A stretch of 64,000 nucleotides of DNA. It comes from Paraburkholderia monticola (GTDB taxonomy: Bacteria > Pseudomonadota > Gammaproteobacteria > Burkholderiales > Burkholderiaceae). The notes beneath the pieces were generated by a model. It searched no databases. It was given only the letters and a program-made list of their open reading frames with translations, and was not told the DNA's origin. How positions within the stretch are numbered: the first letter of the stretch is position 1; each line of letters opens with the position of its first letter. Below, piece after piece: positions 1 to 10,624 of this stretch. The stretch is from positions 310,001 to 374,000 of the forward strand of contig NZ_LRBG01000005.1 in the NCBI RefSeq assembly GCF_001580545.1, read 5' to 3'. Made by a program: the position numbers and the translations under genes.

Positions 1-466
1 GAAACGACAGATCGACCGCCGTGACTTTGGTCTGCGGGCCCGGCTCGACGCGCACGGTGACCTGACGCAGGTCGTTGACGGTGCGCACGTCGGTGCTGAC
101 GAGCGGCGAGAAATAGCCTTGCGTCGCGACGAGGTCGCGCACCTGCTGTGGCGTCGCGGTGATGAGGAACGAGAACTGGTCGTCGGTGACGTCGGGCCGC
201 GTCGCGAAACGCGAGATATCGAGGTGCTGTTCCAGCAAGCGGCGCACCGAGCGCGGCTCGGCGATCACCTCGACCTTGTAGCTTGGCGCCTTGCGCGCCG
301 CGTGGGCCTCGCCCGCGGCCAGCAGCAGCATCATGAGCCCGAGGCCGAAAGCGAGCGACACGCGCAGCCAGCACCGCGCGAGCGCCGCGCGCTCACGCGC
401 GCGAGCGCGCGCCTGGCCGGTTTCGCTGCGCCACGCAAGCGGCTTGTCGATCGTGCCTCCCGCCAA
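1..466 (-). CDS. tamA: TamA-like outer-membrane assembly protein, 5' part (runs off window)
   Basis: This is the N-terminal part of a minus-strand gene whose 3' end lies outside the window. The reading frame gives a hydrophobic signal segment (MMLLLAAGEAHA) and then a region resembling a first POTRA repeat (YKVEVIAEP, then FSFLITATPQQVRDLVATQG and VEPGPQTKV). This fits Omp85-family TamA, which works with TamB to place proteins in the outer membrane. I chose a TTG start at 466 because GGAGG lies six bases upstream and no ATG occurs until the signal peptide; a start at the internal ATG pair near 325 is possible. The position upstream of DUF3460 and scpA agrees with Burkholderia gene order. The assignment rests on signal peptide, POTRA-like sequence and context, because the beta-barrel is not visible. 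Confidence 0.7.
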   Translation of the reverse strand, partial: MAGGTIDKPLAWRSETGQARARARERAALARCWLRVSLAFGLGLMMLLLAAGEAHAARKAPSYKVEVIAEPRSVRRLLEQHLDISRFATRPDVTDDQFSFLITATPQQVRDLVATQGYFSPLVSTDVRTVNDLRQVTVRVEPGPQTKVTAVDLSF

Positions 467-734
467 ACAGGACCTCCGGCCTCAATGAGTGAATTCGCGT
501 GCCCCGGCCGCACCGCGCGATCGAGGCATGCTATTTGACCACAACGCGACCCTCACCGGCCTCTCTCGTGGCTTCGCCGGCGCCCCACTCTTCATCTCAA
601 AAATGGGCGCCCCGCGGCGTTTTTTCGACCGCGCAGGGCGCATGCGGTAAAATCGCGGACGATGGCGCCCACCCGGCGGCGCCCCGCAGCGGCCAACCGA
701 GAGCCGCCACCTTACCCACCACGGACGTCGAGCC

Positions 735-920
735 ATGTATCAATCGGACATCACCCAGTTCCTGAACCAGCTCAAGCAACAGAAGCCCAGTCTGGAGGCC
801 GAGCAACGCAAAGGCCGCGCGCTGCTGTGGGACAAACAGCCGATCGATCTTGAAGAACGCGCCGAGCAGAAAGCTTCGCGCGTGGAACAGACGCCCTACT
901 CGTACTACCAGAACTTCTGA
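735..920 (+). CDS. DUF3460 family small protein
   Basis: This encodes a 61-residue soluble protein beginning MYQSDITQFLNQLK and ending in aromatic residues (YSYYQNF), features of the DUF3460 family of betaproteobacteria. It is charged, has no signal peptide or membrane segment, and its function is unknown. It is divergent from tamA and ends 20 bases before scpA, so it is probably co-transcribed with scpA. The start is well placed and the length is normal for the family. Confidence 0.85.
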   Translation: MYQSDITQFLNQLKQQKPSLEAEQRKGRALLWDKQPIDLEERAEQKASRVEQTPYSYYQNF

Positions 921-940
921 GCGCCCCAGTCACGCCGACG

Positions 941-1852
941 ATGAGTCACGCTGACGAGGTACACGGTCCGCTGCACGGCCCGCTTCACGGCCCGATGCAC
1001 GGACCGGCGCCGGCGCCGTCCGACACCGCGCTCGCCACGCCCGCCACCGATTCGACGCCCGACACGGTCGACGGCGTCGCTTTCGCGCGTCTGTACGGCG
1101 AGCCGCTGTTCAAGCTGCCCAACGACCTGTACATCCCGCCGGACGCGCTCGAGGTGTTTCTCGAGACCTTCGAGGGGCCGCTCGACCTGCTGCTGTATCT
1201 GATCCGTAAGCAGAACTTCAACGTGCTCGACATCCCGATGGCGGATGTCACCACGCAATATCTCGGCTACGTCGAGCAACTGCGCAAGACCAATCTCGAA
1301 CTCGCGTCCGAGTACCTGCTGATGGCCGCGATGCTGATCGAGATCAAGTCGCGCATGCTGCTGCCGGTCAAGAAGGCCGACACCGGCGAGGAAGCCGAAG
1401 ACCCGCGCGCCGAACTGGTGCGCCGCCTGCTCGAATACGAGCAGATGAAGCTCGCCGCGCAGCGCATCGACCAGTTGCCGCAGCTCGGGCGCGATTTCCT
1501 GCGCGCCGAGGTCTATATCGAGCAAAGCATCACGCCGCGTTTCCCGGACGTGAACAGCGAAGACCTGCGCGCCGCCTGGGCCGACGTGATCAAGCGCGCC
1601 AAGCTGGTCCAGCATCACAAGATTTCGCGCGAGGAACTGTCGGTGCGCGAGCACATGAGCCTGATCCTGCGGCAGTTGCAGAACGCGCGTTTCATCGAGT
1701 TTTCCGATCTGTTCGACACGAGCCGTGGCGTGCCGGTCGTCGTCGTGAACTTCATCGCCATGCTCGAGCTGTGCCGCGAATCGCTCGTCGAAATCACCCA
1801 GGCGGAGCCGTTCGCGCCGATTTACGTGCGGCTCGCGTATCTGCCTGCCTGA
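941..1852 (+). CDS. scpA: Segregation and condensation protein A (ScpA)
   Basis: ScpA is the kleisin subunit that joins SMC and ScpB in the bacterial condensin complex and helps organise and segregate chromosomes. The 303-residue product shows the ScpA core signature, FEGPLDLLLYLIRKQ, then the SEYLLMAAMLIEIKSRMLLP helix. The first 65 residues are a low-complexity His/Gly/Pro and Ala/Thr/Asp-rich extension, including repeated HGP units, which is longer than in many ScpA proteins and is probably disordered. The gene lies just downstream of DUF3460 and upstream of panC. scpB is not in the window. Confidence 0.93.
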   Translation: MSHADEVHGPLHGPLHGPMHGPAPAPSDTALATPATDSTPDTVDGVAFARLYGEPLFKLPNDLYIPPDALEVFLETFEGPLDLLLYLIRKQNFNVLDIPMADVTTQYLGYVEQLRKTNLELASEYLLMAAMLIEIKSRMLLPVKKADTGEEAEDPRAELVRRLLEYEQMKLAAQRIDQLPQLGRDFLRAEVYIEQSITPRFPDVNSEDLRAAWADVIKRAKLVQHHKISREELSVREHMSLILRQLQNARFIEFSDLFDTSRGVPVVVVNFIAMLELCRESLVEITQAEPFAPIYVRLAYLPA

Positions 1853-1891
1853 GTGACGGCCGCACCACGGGAAAATCGCTACCAACTGTGA

Positions 1892-2926
<1,035 letters not shown>

Positions 2927-2968
2927 CGCCGCGACGAGCGGCGCCACCGTAGCCACACAGGATTGGTC

Positions 2969-3355
2969 ATGCAACGCAATATGCTGAAGTCGAAGATTCA
3001 CCGCGTCGCGGTCACGCACTGCGAGCTCCACTACGAGGGCTCGTGCGCGATCGACGAAGACCTGCTCGAAGCGGCGAACATCGTCGAAAACGAACGCATC
3101 GACATCTGGAACATCAACAACGGCGAGCGCTTCTCGACCTACGCGATCAAGGGCGAACGCGGCAGCGGGATGATTTCGCTGAACGGTTCGGCTGCGCGTC
3201 GCGCGCAACTCGGCGATCTGGTCATCATCGCGGCATTCGCGGTGGTCGACGAGGCGGAACTGAAGGCGGGCTGGAAGCCGGAGCTCGTGTTCGTCGATGA
3301 AAACAACAAGATCAAGGGCAGCCGCGATCACGTGCCCACCCAGGCCTGGAGCTGA
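2969..3355 (+). CDS. panD: Aspartate 1-decarboxylase proenzyme
   Basis: PanD decarboxylates L-aspartate to beta-alanine, the substrate of the neighbouring PanC. The 128-residue proenzyme contains HYEGSCAID with Gly24-Ser25, the self-cleavage site that produces the pyruvoyl cofactor. Numbering from the ATG at 2969 puts this serine at exactly position 25, as in E. coli, which supports that start over a TTG six bases upstream. Length is normal for the family. The gene is last in the scpA/panC/panD run and converges on the ParA-like gene. Confidence 0.96.
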   Translation: MQRNMLKSKIHRVAVTHCELHYEGSCAIDEDLLEAANIVENERIDIWNINNGERFSTYAIKGERGSGMISLNGSAARRAQLGDLVIIAAFAVVDEAELKAGWKPELVFVDENNKIKGSRDHVPTQAWS

Positions 3356-3404
3356 GCGCGGCTCAGCTTGACGCCAGACTGATGGCGGGCGGGCTGCCGC
3401 CCCC

Positions 3405-4043
3405 TCAGTCCTTCTTCCCCGCGCCGTTCGTCCACTCGACGATCGGCTGCCACTGCTCCAGATCCTTCTCCACGCGGCTTTTCGCGACGTCCCACAGCGT
3501 CAGCCCGTGCGCCGCGAGTTGCACGTAATTCTGCGTGTCGCGCAGAAAGCCGAGCACCGGCAGCTTCAATCCCTCGACGAAACGATGCAGCTGCTCGGCT
3601 GAGCGCGTGCGTGCATCGACGCGCATGCCGACCACGCCGATCTCGATCGCGCCCTTCCTGACCGCCTTTTCCTTCGCGAGCCGCTCGAGAAATTCCTGGG
3701 TCGCGAGAATATCGAACAACGACGGCTGCAGCGGCACGATCACCTTGTCGGCGAGATCGAGCGCGATGTTCAGACGGTTGCCGTGCAGGCCGGCCGGCGT
3801 GTCGACGACCGCGTGCTCGAGGCCCTTCGGCGGCTTGGCGGGCGTATCGGGATTGACTTCCCAGGTTTCGATGGCCGGCAGCGTGGCAGGCCGCAAATCG
3901 AGCCACGCGTGCGCGGAGTGCTGCTTGTCGAGGTCGGCCAGCGCGACCCATTCGCCCGCCGCGGCGAAATAGCCGGCCAGATTGGTCGATAGCGTGCTCT
4001 TGCCCACGCCGCCCTTCGGATTCGCCACCACGATCACCGACAT
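3405..4043 (-). CDS. ParA/MinD-family P-loop ATPase (orphan)
   Basis: A 212-residue deviant-Walker ATPase. The N-terminus MSVIVVANPKGGVGKSTLSTNLAG carries the KGGVGKST P-loop with the extra signature lysine, followed by ALADLDKQHSA and VVDTPAG. ATG 4043 was chosen because GGGAG precedes it and the family begins there. Such ATPases position plasmids, chemoreceptors or other large assemblies. No ParB or parS-like partner is adjacent, so the cargo cannot be inferred. The gene converges with panD. It is shorter and different in sequence from the second ParA in this window (38065-38835). Confidence 0.85.
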   Translation of the reverse strand: MSVIVVANPKGGVGKSTLSTNLAGYFAAAGEWVALADLDKQHSAHAWLDLRPATLPAIETWEVNPDTPAKPPKGLEHAVVDTPAGLHGNRLNIALDLADKVIVPLQPSLFDILATQEFLERLAKEKAVRKGAIEIGVVGMRVDARTRSAEQLHRFVEGLKLPVLGFLRDTQNYVQLAAHGLTLWDVAKSRVEKDLEQWQPIVEWTNGAGKKD

Positions 4044-4284
4044 GAAATCTCCCGGAAAGAAGGCTGGACACCGCCAGCCGGTTTGCCGTGCAATTGCTCT
4101 CACTCGCGCCGATCCGCTATGACCGGCGCCGGCGGGCTCCAATCGCTGTCGTTCGAAGTTCGGTTTTCAGGTACGCCCACCGGTTCAGCCGTTGATAATA
4201 TCGGCAAATCAGCACGGCCGAAGCCCCCGCATCGCGAATCGGCCGCTTCAATCCGCCATTTTTTCCCACAAGGATCCGAATCTC

Positions 4285-4704
4285 ATGAGCAAACTGCGCC
4301 CCGAATACACCGTCGAACGCCTGCAGGAGCGCCAGAAGGGCAAGCTGCCGGACCTGTTGGGCCTGCGCGTGCTGAGCGTGGATGAGGGCACGCTGGTCGC
4401 CGAGCTGACCGTGCGCGAGGAACTGCTCGCGCCGAACGGCTTCCTGCACGCGGCCACCGTGATCGGCCTCGCCGACACCGCCTGCGGCTACGCGTGCATC
4501 GCGCATCTGCCGGAAAACTCGCGCAACTTCACGACGATCGAGCTGAAGAGCAACTTCCTCGGCACCGCGACGGAAGGCACGATTCGCGCGGTCGCGAAGG
4601 CCGTGCACCTCGGGCGCAGCACGCAGGTCTGGGACGCCACGGTCACCGGTCCCGATGGCAAGACGATCGCACTGTTTCGTTGCACGCAGATGGTGTTGTA
4701 CTAA
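4285..4704 (+). CDS. PaaI-family hotdog thioesterase
   Basis: A 139-residue single hotdog-fold protein of the PaaI / 4-hydroxybenzoyl-CoA thioesterase group, expected to hydrolyse an acyl- or aryl-CoA ester. Visible features are NGFLHAATVIGLADTACGYA, where the family has its catalytic Asp/Glu region, and the strand TTIELKSNFLGTA. The start is ATG 4285, after a purine-rich stretch; an upstream in-frame extension is not family-like. The substrate is not deducible. The neighbours (ParA, cobQ) are not metabolically linked, and it converges with cobQ. Confidence 0.83.
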   Translation: MSKLRPEYTVERLQERQKGKLPDLLGLRVLSVDEGTLVAELTVREELLAPNGFLHAATVIGLADTACGYACIAHLPENSRNFTTIELKSNFLGTATEGTIRAVAKAVHLGRSTQVWDATVTGPDGKTIALFRCTQMVLY

Positions 4705-4728
4705 CCCCGCCTCCCGCAACGCAAAGCC

Positions 4729-6264
4729 TTAGCCCACCGCCGCAAATAGCCGGGCGATATCGACGTGCCCGGCCAGCGTATCGGCAAGCCGCTCCAGCGA
4801 CGCCTCGCGCAAGGCCGGATAGTCGAGCGCCTCGGCGTCGCTCAAACCCGCCCACGCGAGCAGCGCCGCGCAGGCAGCCGGTGTGTCGAACAAACCATGC
4901 ACGTAGGTCGCGAGAATCTGGCCATCGGCGGATAGCGCGCCGTCGGGACGCCCACAGTCCGAGCTGCCCTCGCCTCGCGAAGCGCTATCGAGCCGCAGCG
5001 CCGGCGCGTCCAATGCCGGGCCACGCGTCTCGCCCATGTGAATCTCGTAGCCGGCGACCTGCGGCGCGCCGGGCAGCGCCAGGCGCCCCGTCACGTTCTT
5101 CAGCGTTTTGTCGCGCGTGAGCACCGTCGTGTAATCCAGCCAGCCGAAACCCGCGAAAGTGCCCGGCGCACCCTCGACGCCATGCGGATCGGCAATCTCG
5201 CGACCGAGCATCTGCATGCCGCCGCAGATGCCGATCACGCGGCCGCCGTAGCGCAGATGCCGCGCGAGCACGTCGCCCCAGCCCTGTGCGCGCAAAAACG
5301 CGAGGTCGTCAGGCACGTTTTTCGAGCCGGGCAGGATGATCAGATCGGCGGGCGGAGGCGCAGTGCCCGCGCGCACATAGTGAAAATCGACCTGCGGATG
5401 CGCGCGCAACGCGTCGAAATCGGTGTGGTTGCTGATGTGCGGCAGTACCGGCACGACCACCCGCAGCAGACGGCGCGATTCGCCGCTCCCGGCCGCGCGC
5501 AGCTCGGGTGGCAGCATGTCCTCGGCGTCGAGCGTGAGGCCATGCAAATACGGCACGACGCCGAGCACCGGCTTGCCGGTCTTCGCTTCGAGCCAGTCGA
5601 GCCCGGGCTTGAGCAGCCCGATGTCGCCGCGAAAGCGGTTGATGATGAAGCCGCGCACGCGCGCCTGCTCACTTTCGGACAAACACGCGAGCGTGCCGGT
5701 CAGGTGCGCGAACACCCCGCCGCGGTCGATATCGGCGACCAGCACGACCGGGCAATCGACCGCTTCCGCAAATCCCATATTGGCGATGTCGCGCTCGCGC
5801 AGATTGATCTCGGCCGGACTGCCCGCGCCTTCGACGAAAATCGTGTCGTACGACGCGCGCAGCCGCGCGTACGACTCCAGTACCGCCTCGAACGCGACCG
5901 GCTTGTAGTCGTGATACGCGCGCGCATCGAGATTCATGCGCGCCTTGCCGTGGATGATCACCTGGGCGCCGCGATCGCTGGTCGGCTTCAGCAGCACCGG
6001 GTTCAGGTCGGTGTGCGCGTCGATGCCCGCGGCCACTGCCTGCAACGCCTGCGCGCGGCCGATCTCGCCGCCGTCGACGGTCACCGCGCTATTCAACGCC
6101 ATGTTCTGCGGCTTGAACGGCGCGACCCGCGCCCCCGCGCGCCGCGCGAGACGGCACAGGCCCGCGACCAGCGTGCTCTTGCCCGCGTCGGACGTGGTGC
6201 CCTGGATCATCAGCGTGCCGCGCGGCACGGGCAGGGCGTCGGGGGAAGTTGGCGTTCGGCTCAC
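4729..6264 (-). CDS. cobQ: Cobyric acid synthase
   Basis: CobQ amidates carboxyl side chains of adenosylcobyrinic acid a,c-diamide using glutamine and ATP, giving adenosylcobyric acid. The 511-residue product has an N-terminal dethiobiotin-synthetase-like domain ([14 protein letters not shown]-loop, [12 protein letters not shown]) and a C-terminal class I glutamine amidotransferase domain with its nucleophile cysteine in [12 protein letters not shown] and a catalytic histidine in YVHGLFD. I chose GTG 6264 ([19 protein letters not shown]); ATG 6210 is an alternative. It is transcribed away from cobP, with a 129-base shared promoter region. Confidence 0.94.
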   Translation of the reverse strand: MSRTPTSPDALPVPRGTLMIQGTTSDAGKSTLVAGLCRLARRAGARVAPFKPQNMALNSAVTVDGGEIGRAQALQAVAAGIDAHTDLNPVLLKPTSDRGAQVIIHGKARMNLDARAYHDYKPVAFEAVLESYARLRASYDTIFVEGAGSPAEINLRERDIANMGFAEAVDCPVVLVADIDRGGVFAHLTGTLACLSESEQARVRGFIINRFRGDIGLLKPGLDWLEAKTGKPVLGVVPYLHGLTLDAEDMLPPELRAAGSGESRRLLRVVVPVLPHISNHTDFDALRAHPQVDFHYVRAGTAPPPADLIILPGSKNVPDDLAFLRAQGWGDVLARHLRYGGRVIGICGGMQMLGREIADPHGVEGAPGTFAGFGWLDYTTVLTRDKTLKNVTGRLALPGAPQVAGYEIHMGETRGPALDAPALRLDSASRGEGSSDCGRPDGALSADGQILATYVHGLFDTPAACAALLAWAGLSDAEALDYPALREASLERLADTLAGHVDIARLFAAVG

Positions 6265-6393
6265 GGCAAGGCGCTCGGAAGGTGGGTAAAGAGGTTGCAG
6301 GGCCGAACGGGTCGGGCGCCGGGCGTCGAACGTCGGGCGTGGCGGGCCGTGCAATCGAGCGGCATTATCCCACCGCGCCGGTACAATCATGCG

Positions 6394-6948
6394 ATGACTC
6401 CCCGCGACCTCACCTTCGTTCTCGGCGGCGCCCGCTCGGGCAAGAGCGCGCATGCCGAGCGGCTCGCCAGCGACAGCGCCCTGCCCGTCACCTACATCGC
6501 CACCGCCCGCCTCACCGACGACGCCGAATTCAACGCGCGCATCGCGCATCATCGTGAGCGGCGGCCCGCGCATTGGGGTCTCGTCGAAGCGGACGACGAT
6601 CTCGCGGGCGCACTCGCGCAACACGACGCGCCGGGCCAGTGTCTGCTGATCGACTGCCTGACGCTGTGGCTCGCGAACCTGCTGTGTCCCGCCGACGGCG
6701 CCGCGCCGCCGCTGTCGCACTATTACGAAGCGGCCACCGCGCTCGAAGCGGCGCTCGCCGGCGCGCGCGGCAAGATCATCGTCGTCAGCAACGAGATCGG
6801 CCTCGGCGTCGTGCCGCTCGGCGAAGCCACGCGTCTTTACGTCGACGAACTCGGCCGCCTCAATCAGCGCGTCGCCGCGTTGAGCAGCGAAGCCACGCTG
6901 ATGGTCGCGGGACTGCCGCTCGCGCTGAAAAGCGCGAGCCGCGCGTGA
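6394..6948 (+). CDS. cobP: Adenosylcobinamide kinase / GTP guanylyltransferase
   Basis: This bifunctional enzyme (CobP, equivalent to CobU) phosphorylates adenosylcobinamide and then transfers GMP to give adenosylcobinamide-GDP, the substrate of CobS. The 184-residue protein begins [22 protein letters not shown] with the P-loop GGARSGKS, followed by [15 protein letters not shown] (the His guanylylation region) and [10 protein letters not shown]. Its TGA overlaps the next ATG by one base, indicating translational coupling to cbiB. It is first in a four-gene plus-strand operon. Confidence 0.95.
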   Translation: MTPRDLTFVLGGARSGKSAHAERLASDSALPVTYIATARLTDDAEFNARIAHHRERRPAHWGLVEADDDLAGALAQHDAPGQCLLIDCLTLWLANLLCPADGAAPPLSHYYEAATALEAALAGARGKIIVVSNEIGLGVVPLGEATRLYVDELGRLNQRVAALSSEATLMVAGLPLALKSASRA

Positions 6949-7889
6949 TGTCGCCGCTCACGATGCCGCTGATCGCGACGCTCGCGACCGCGGGCGTCGT
7001 CGTCGATCGCTGGTTCGGCGAGCCGGGCTTCGCGCATCCGCTCGTCGGCTTCGGCAACTGGGCCGCGCGCCTCGAGGCGCGCTTCAATCACGGCCGGCGT
7101 CTGCGCCTCAAGGGCCTGTTGGCATGGGCGCTCGCGGTGTTGCCGCCGGTGTTGATCGCCTGGGGGCTCGTCGCCGTGCTGCCGTTCTACGCGGCCTGCG
7201 CGCTGCATGTCGTGCTGCTGTGGTTCGCGCTCGGCGCACGCAGCCTGCGCGATCACATCGCGCCGATTGCGCGAGCGCTCGGTCAACACGATGTCGCCAC
7301 GGCGCGTGAGTTGACCGCGCGGATCGTCTCGCGCGACACCACGGAATCCGACGAAGCCGCGCTCGCGCGCGCCGCGATCGAATCGGCGCTCGAAAACGGT
7401 AACGACGCGATCTTCGGCGCGCTGTTCTGGTTCGCGCTCGCGGGCGGCCCGGGCGCCCTCGCCTTTCGCCTCGCCAATACGCTCGACGCGATGTGGGGTT
7501 ATCGCACGCCACGCTATCTGCGCTTTGGCTGGGCCGCCGCGCGCCTCGACGACGTGCTGAACTGGATTCCCGCGCGCCTGACGGCCACCAGCTACGCGCT
7601 GCTCGGCGACACCTTCACCGCCTGGCGCTGCTGGCGCGAGCAGGCGCCGCGCTGGGACAGCCCGAACGCGGGCCCGGTGATGGCGTCCGGCGCCGGCAGC
7701 CTGAACGTGCTGATCGGCGGCCCGGCCGTCTATCACGGCACGCTCGAACATCGGCCGCCGCTGGGCTTCGGCCATCCCGCCGAGGCGCGTCATGTCGGTG
7801 CCGCGTTGATGCTCGTCGAACGGACGGTGATTCTCTGGCTGGCCGTGCTGATCGTGCTGGCGTTGTTGAGCGTGCCGTTTCATGGCTGA
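6948..7889 (+). CDS. cbiB: Adenosylcobinamide-phosphate synthase
   Basis: CbiB (CobD in Pseudomonas-style naming) is an inner-membrane protein that attaches aminopropanol phosphate to adenosylcobyric acid. The 313-residue product has the family start [23 protein letters not shown], the middle motif [11 protein letters not shown], and membrane segments at about residues 55-90 and at the C-terminus ([16 protein letters not shown]). The start ATG overlaps the cobP stop and the end overlaps the following gene by eight bases, so the operon is tightly coupled. Confidence 0.94.
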   Translation: MSPLTMPLIATLATAGVVVDRWFGEPGFAHPLVGFGNWAARLEARFNHGRRLRLKGLLAWALAVLPPVLIAWGLVAVLPFYAACALHVVLLWFALGARSLRDHIAPIARALGQHDVATARELTARIVSRDTTESDEAALARAAIESALENGNDAIFGALFWFALAGGPGALAFRLANTLDAMWGYRTPRYLRFGWAAARLDDVLNWIPARLTATSYALLGDTFTAWRCWREQAPRWDSPNAGPVMASGAGSLNVLIGGPAVYHGTLEHRPPLGFGHPAEARHVGAALMLVERTVILWLAVLIVLALLSVPFHG

Positions 7890-8970
7890 GCGGATGACCG
7901 ACCGGACACAGCCGCGCGAGCACCCCGCGAGCGGCCCGATCGCGCACGGCGGCAACCTGCACGAAGCGGCGGCGCGCTACGGCATTCCGTACCCGCAGTG
8001 GCTCGATCTGTCGACCGGTATCAATCCGCACGGCTATCCGGTGCCGCCGCTGCCCGCCGACGCGTGGCGCCGCCTGCCCGACGACGGCGACGGCTTCGCC
8101 GAACGCGCCGCGCGGTACTACGGCGCACCCGATGCCGCGCACGTGCTGCCGGTCGCCGGCAGCCAGGCGGCGATTCGCGCTTTGCCCACGTTGCTGCCGC
8201 GGGCGACGCTCGGCATCGCACCGCTGACCTACGGCGAGTACGCGCCCGCATTCGAGCGCGCGGGACACGAGGTCGCGCCGCTCGACGTGCGATGCGACAC
8301 GCTGCCCGCCGCGCTCACGCATGTCGCGATCGTCAATCCCAACAATCCGACGGCCACGCAGGTCGACGCGGCGAAGCTGCTGCACTGGCACGCGCAGCTG
8401 CGCGAGCGCGGCGGTACGCTGCTCGTCGACGAAGCCTTCGCCGATACGCTGCCGACTGGGCACGGCGCGTCGCTGGCGGCGCATACACGACTGGACGGGC
8501 TCGTCGTGTTGCGCTCGCCCGGCAAGTTCTTCGGGCTCGCCGGTGTACGCGCCGGGTTCGTGCTGGCGGCGCCCGCCTTGCTCGCCGCGCTGCGCAATAC
8601 GCTGGGTGCATGGACGGTCAGCGGCCCCGCCCGTCACGCGGTGAGCGCCGCCTTCGCCGATGCCGCGTGGCAGACGCGGATGCGTGAGCGGCTCATCGGC
8701 GAGAGCGCGCGGCTTGCCGGGCTCCTGCATGCGCACGCTTTTGCGACACACGGCACGCCGCTTTTCGCATGGACCGACGACGCACGCGCCGCCGCGCTGC
8801 ATGAAGCGCTCGCGCGGCGCGGCGTATGGACGCGACTCTTTCCGCCGTCGCGCTACGTGCCATCGGCCAGCGTGCGCTTCGGACTGCCGGGCGACGAGGC
8901 CGAATGGACCCGCTTCGAGCAACAACTGCAACAGGCCGTTCGTGCGATCGATGCGGGGCGCGCGGATTAG
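7882..8970 (+). CDS. cobD: L-threonine-O-3-phosphate decarboxylase
   Basis: A PLP-dependent fold-type I enzyme that supplies (R)-1-aminopropan-2-ol phosphate for CbiB. The 362-residue product shows HGGNLHEAAARYGIP, the family hallmark LDLSTGINPHGYP, VNPNNPTA, the DEAF motif, and the PLP-lysine segment SPGKFFGLAGVRAG. It overlaps cbiB by eight bases. Some annotations call it CobC or CobD; it should not be confused with the phosphatase gene cobC at 10034-10624. Confidence 0.92.
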   Translation: MAERMTDRTQPREHPASGPIAHGGNLHEAAARYGIPYPQWLDLSTGINPHGYPVPPLPADAWRRLPDDGDGFAERAARYYGAPDAAHVLPVAGSQAAIRALPTLLPRATLGIAPLTYGEYAPAFERAGHEVAPLDVRCDTLPAALTHVAIVNPNNPTATQVDAAKLLHWHAQLRERGGTLLVDEAFADTLPTGHGASLAAHTRLDGLVVLRSPGKFFGLAGVRAGFVLAAPALLAALRNTLGAWTVSGPARHAVSAAFADAAWQTRMRERLIGESARLAGLLHAHAFATHGTPLFAWTDDARAAALHEALARRGVWTRLFPPSRYVPSASVRFGLPGDEAEWTRFEQQLQQAVRAIDAGRAD

Positions 8971-9024
8971 CGCACTGTTCTTCAACCCCAACCCGCTCAA
9001 CGCTTCGTGCCCCACCCTCACCCG

Positions 9025-9975
9025 ATGATCCGCTCGACTCGCCCGATCCGCTTCGCCGCGCCCGCGCGCAGCTTGATCCGTTGGCTCGGCGCCGCATCGC
9101 TCGCCCTGCATGCGTTCAGCGCGCTCGCCGCGATCACCGTCGTCGACGACAGCGGCGCGACCGTCACGCTCGCCGCGCCCGCGCAACGCGTAATCAGCCT
9201 CGCGCCGCACGTGACTGAATTGCTGTACGCCGCGGGTGGCGGCCCAAAGATGGTCGGCGCGGTGTCGTACAGCGACTATCCGCCCGAAGCGAAGCAACTC
9301 TCACGTGTCGGCGATAACAAGGCGCTCGACCTCGAACGCATCGTCGCGCTGAAGCCGGACCTGATCGTCGTGTGGCGGCATGGCAATGCGCAGCGTCAGC
9401 TCGAGCGCTTGCGCGAACTCCACGTGCCGCTCTACTTCAGCGAGCCACGCCGTCTCGACGACGTCGCCGTCTCGTTGACGAAACTCGGCCGGCTGCTCGG
9501 CACATCGGCGAGCGCGGACGCCGCGGCGGCCGCTTATCGCGACGACATCGCCCGTCTGCGCGCGCGCTATTCGACGCGCCCGAGCGTCAGCGTGTTTTAT
9601 CAGGTATGGGACCGGCCGCTGATGACGCTCAACGGCGAGCATATGATCAGCGACGTGATCGCGCTGTGCGGCGGCCACAACGTATTCGCGGACCTGCAGC
9701 CGCTCGTGCCGACGGTGTCGAGCGAAGCGGTGCTCGCGGCGAATCCGGAAGCGATCGTCACCGCAGCGCCCGGCGCGACGCGGCCCGATACGACGCTGCC
9801 GCAACTCGACTCGTGGCGCGCCTGGCCCGGTCTCGCAGCCGTCGCGAACAACAATCTCTTTGCGATCGATGGCGATCTGATCGACCGACCCGCGCCGCGC
9901 ATCGCGCAAGGTGCGCGGCAATTGTGCGAGGACCTCGAACTCGCGCGTTCGCGCAGAAAGCAGCCCGCGCCGTAA
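9025..9975 (+). CDS. btuF: Periplasmic cobalamin-binding protein (BtuF-like)
   Basis: The binding component of a vitamin B12 ABC importer. A signal peptide ends near LHAFSALA, followed by ITVVDDSGATVTLAAPAQRVISLAPHVTELLYAAG, the class III (BtuF/FhuD-type) binding-protein start, and LKPDLIVVWRHG. The mature protein is about 290 residues. I chose ATG 9025; a GTG 18 bases upstream is possible. It closes the cobP-cbiB-cobD operon, while its partner permease and ATPase are in the opposing operon ending nearby. Cobinamide or siderophore specificity cannot be excluded from sequence, but context strongly favours corrinoids. Confidence 0.88.
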   Translation: MIRSTRPIRFAAPARSLIRWLGAASLALHAFSALAAITVVDDSGATVTLAAPAQRVISLAPHVTELLYAAGGGPKMVGAVSYSDYPPEAKQLSRVGDNKALDLERIVALKPDLIVVWRHGNAQRQLERLRELHVPLYFSEPRRLDDVAVSLTKLGRLLGTSASADAAAAAYRDDIARLRARYSTRPSVSVFYQVWDRPLMTLNGEHMISDVIALCGGHNVFADLQPLVPTVSSEAVLAANPEAIVTAAPGATRPDTTLPQLDSWRAWPGLAAVANNNLFAIDGDLIDRPAPRIAQGARQLCEDLELARSRRKQPAP

Positions 9976-10033
9976 CGCGCGGGACCTTGGTCTCACGCAC
10001 AAAAAAACTTTGTTCTCGGTACGCCCCCGACGC

Positions 10034-10624
10034 TCACGCATTCCACCGCACAAGTGACCACTGCAAGGTCTCGTCGTTACGCTGCAACCAGACGATCCCG
10101 GTCATATCGAGCGACCACTGCAGGCAACGCGCGAGCGGCACCTCCAGCACCCAGGATGCGATCGCGCGCATCACGCCCGCATGCGTGACCACATACGCGG
10201 GCGACAGCTCGCGCGTCTGCGCGAACGCATCGAACCACGCTCGCACGCGCGCGACGAATTGCGCGACGCTCTCGCCGCCATGGGCGCGCGCATGCTCGAA
10301 ATTGGCGGCCCATTCGTCGAGCAACGCGCGATCGATCGTGTCCCAGCGCTGCGTCTCCCAGTCGCCGAAATCCATCTCCTTCAGACGATCGTCGTGGCTG
10401 ACCACGCAGCCGAAGTCGTTGGCGATCTCGGCCGCCAGCGCAGCGCAGCGCGTGAGCGGACTCGTGATCAGCACGCGCGGCGCCGGCACCTGCAAGCTCG
10501 CCAGCTTTACCGCCAATGCATTCGACGTCACCTCGGCGTTTTCCGCCAACGCGACGTCACTATGGCCGTAACAGATACCCGCATCGAGCGCGACAGCGGG
10601 ATGGCGAATCAGGACGATATCCAT
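10034..10624 (-). CDS. cobC: Alpha-ribazole-5'-phosphate phosphatase (histidine phosphatase family)
   Basis: CobC removes phosphate from alpha-ribazole phosphate in nucleotide-loop assembly. The 196-residue product begins MDIVLIRHPAVALDAGICYG, with the catalytic RHP in place of the usual RHG, and carries LKEMDFGDWE and VTHAGVMRAI, the second histidine motif. Its start lies inside the 3' end of cobS (16-base overlap), so it is the last gene of the btuC-btuD-cobT-cobS-cobC operon. The RHP variant is shared by several CobC proteins and does not by itself suggest inactivity. Confidence 0.9.
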   Translation of the reverse strand: MDIVLIRHPAVALDAGICYGHSDVALAENAEVTSNALAVKLASLQVPAPRVLITSPLTRCAALAAEIANDFGCVVSHDDRLKEMDFGDWETQRWDTIDRALLDEWAANFEHARAHGGESVAQFVARVRAWFDAFAQTRELSPAYVVTHAGVMRAIASWVLEVPLARCLQWSLDMTGIVWLQRNDETLQWSLVRWNA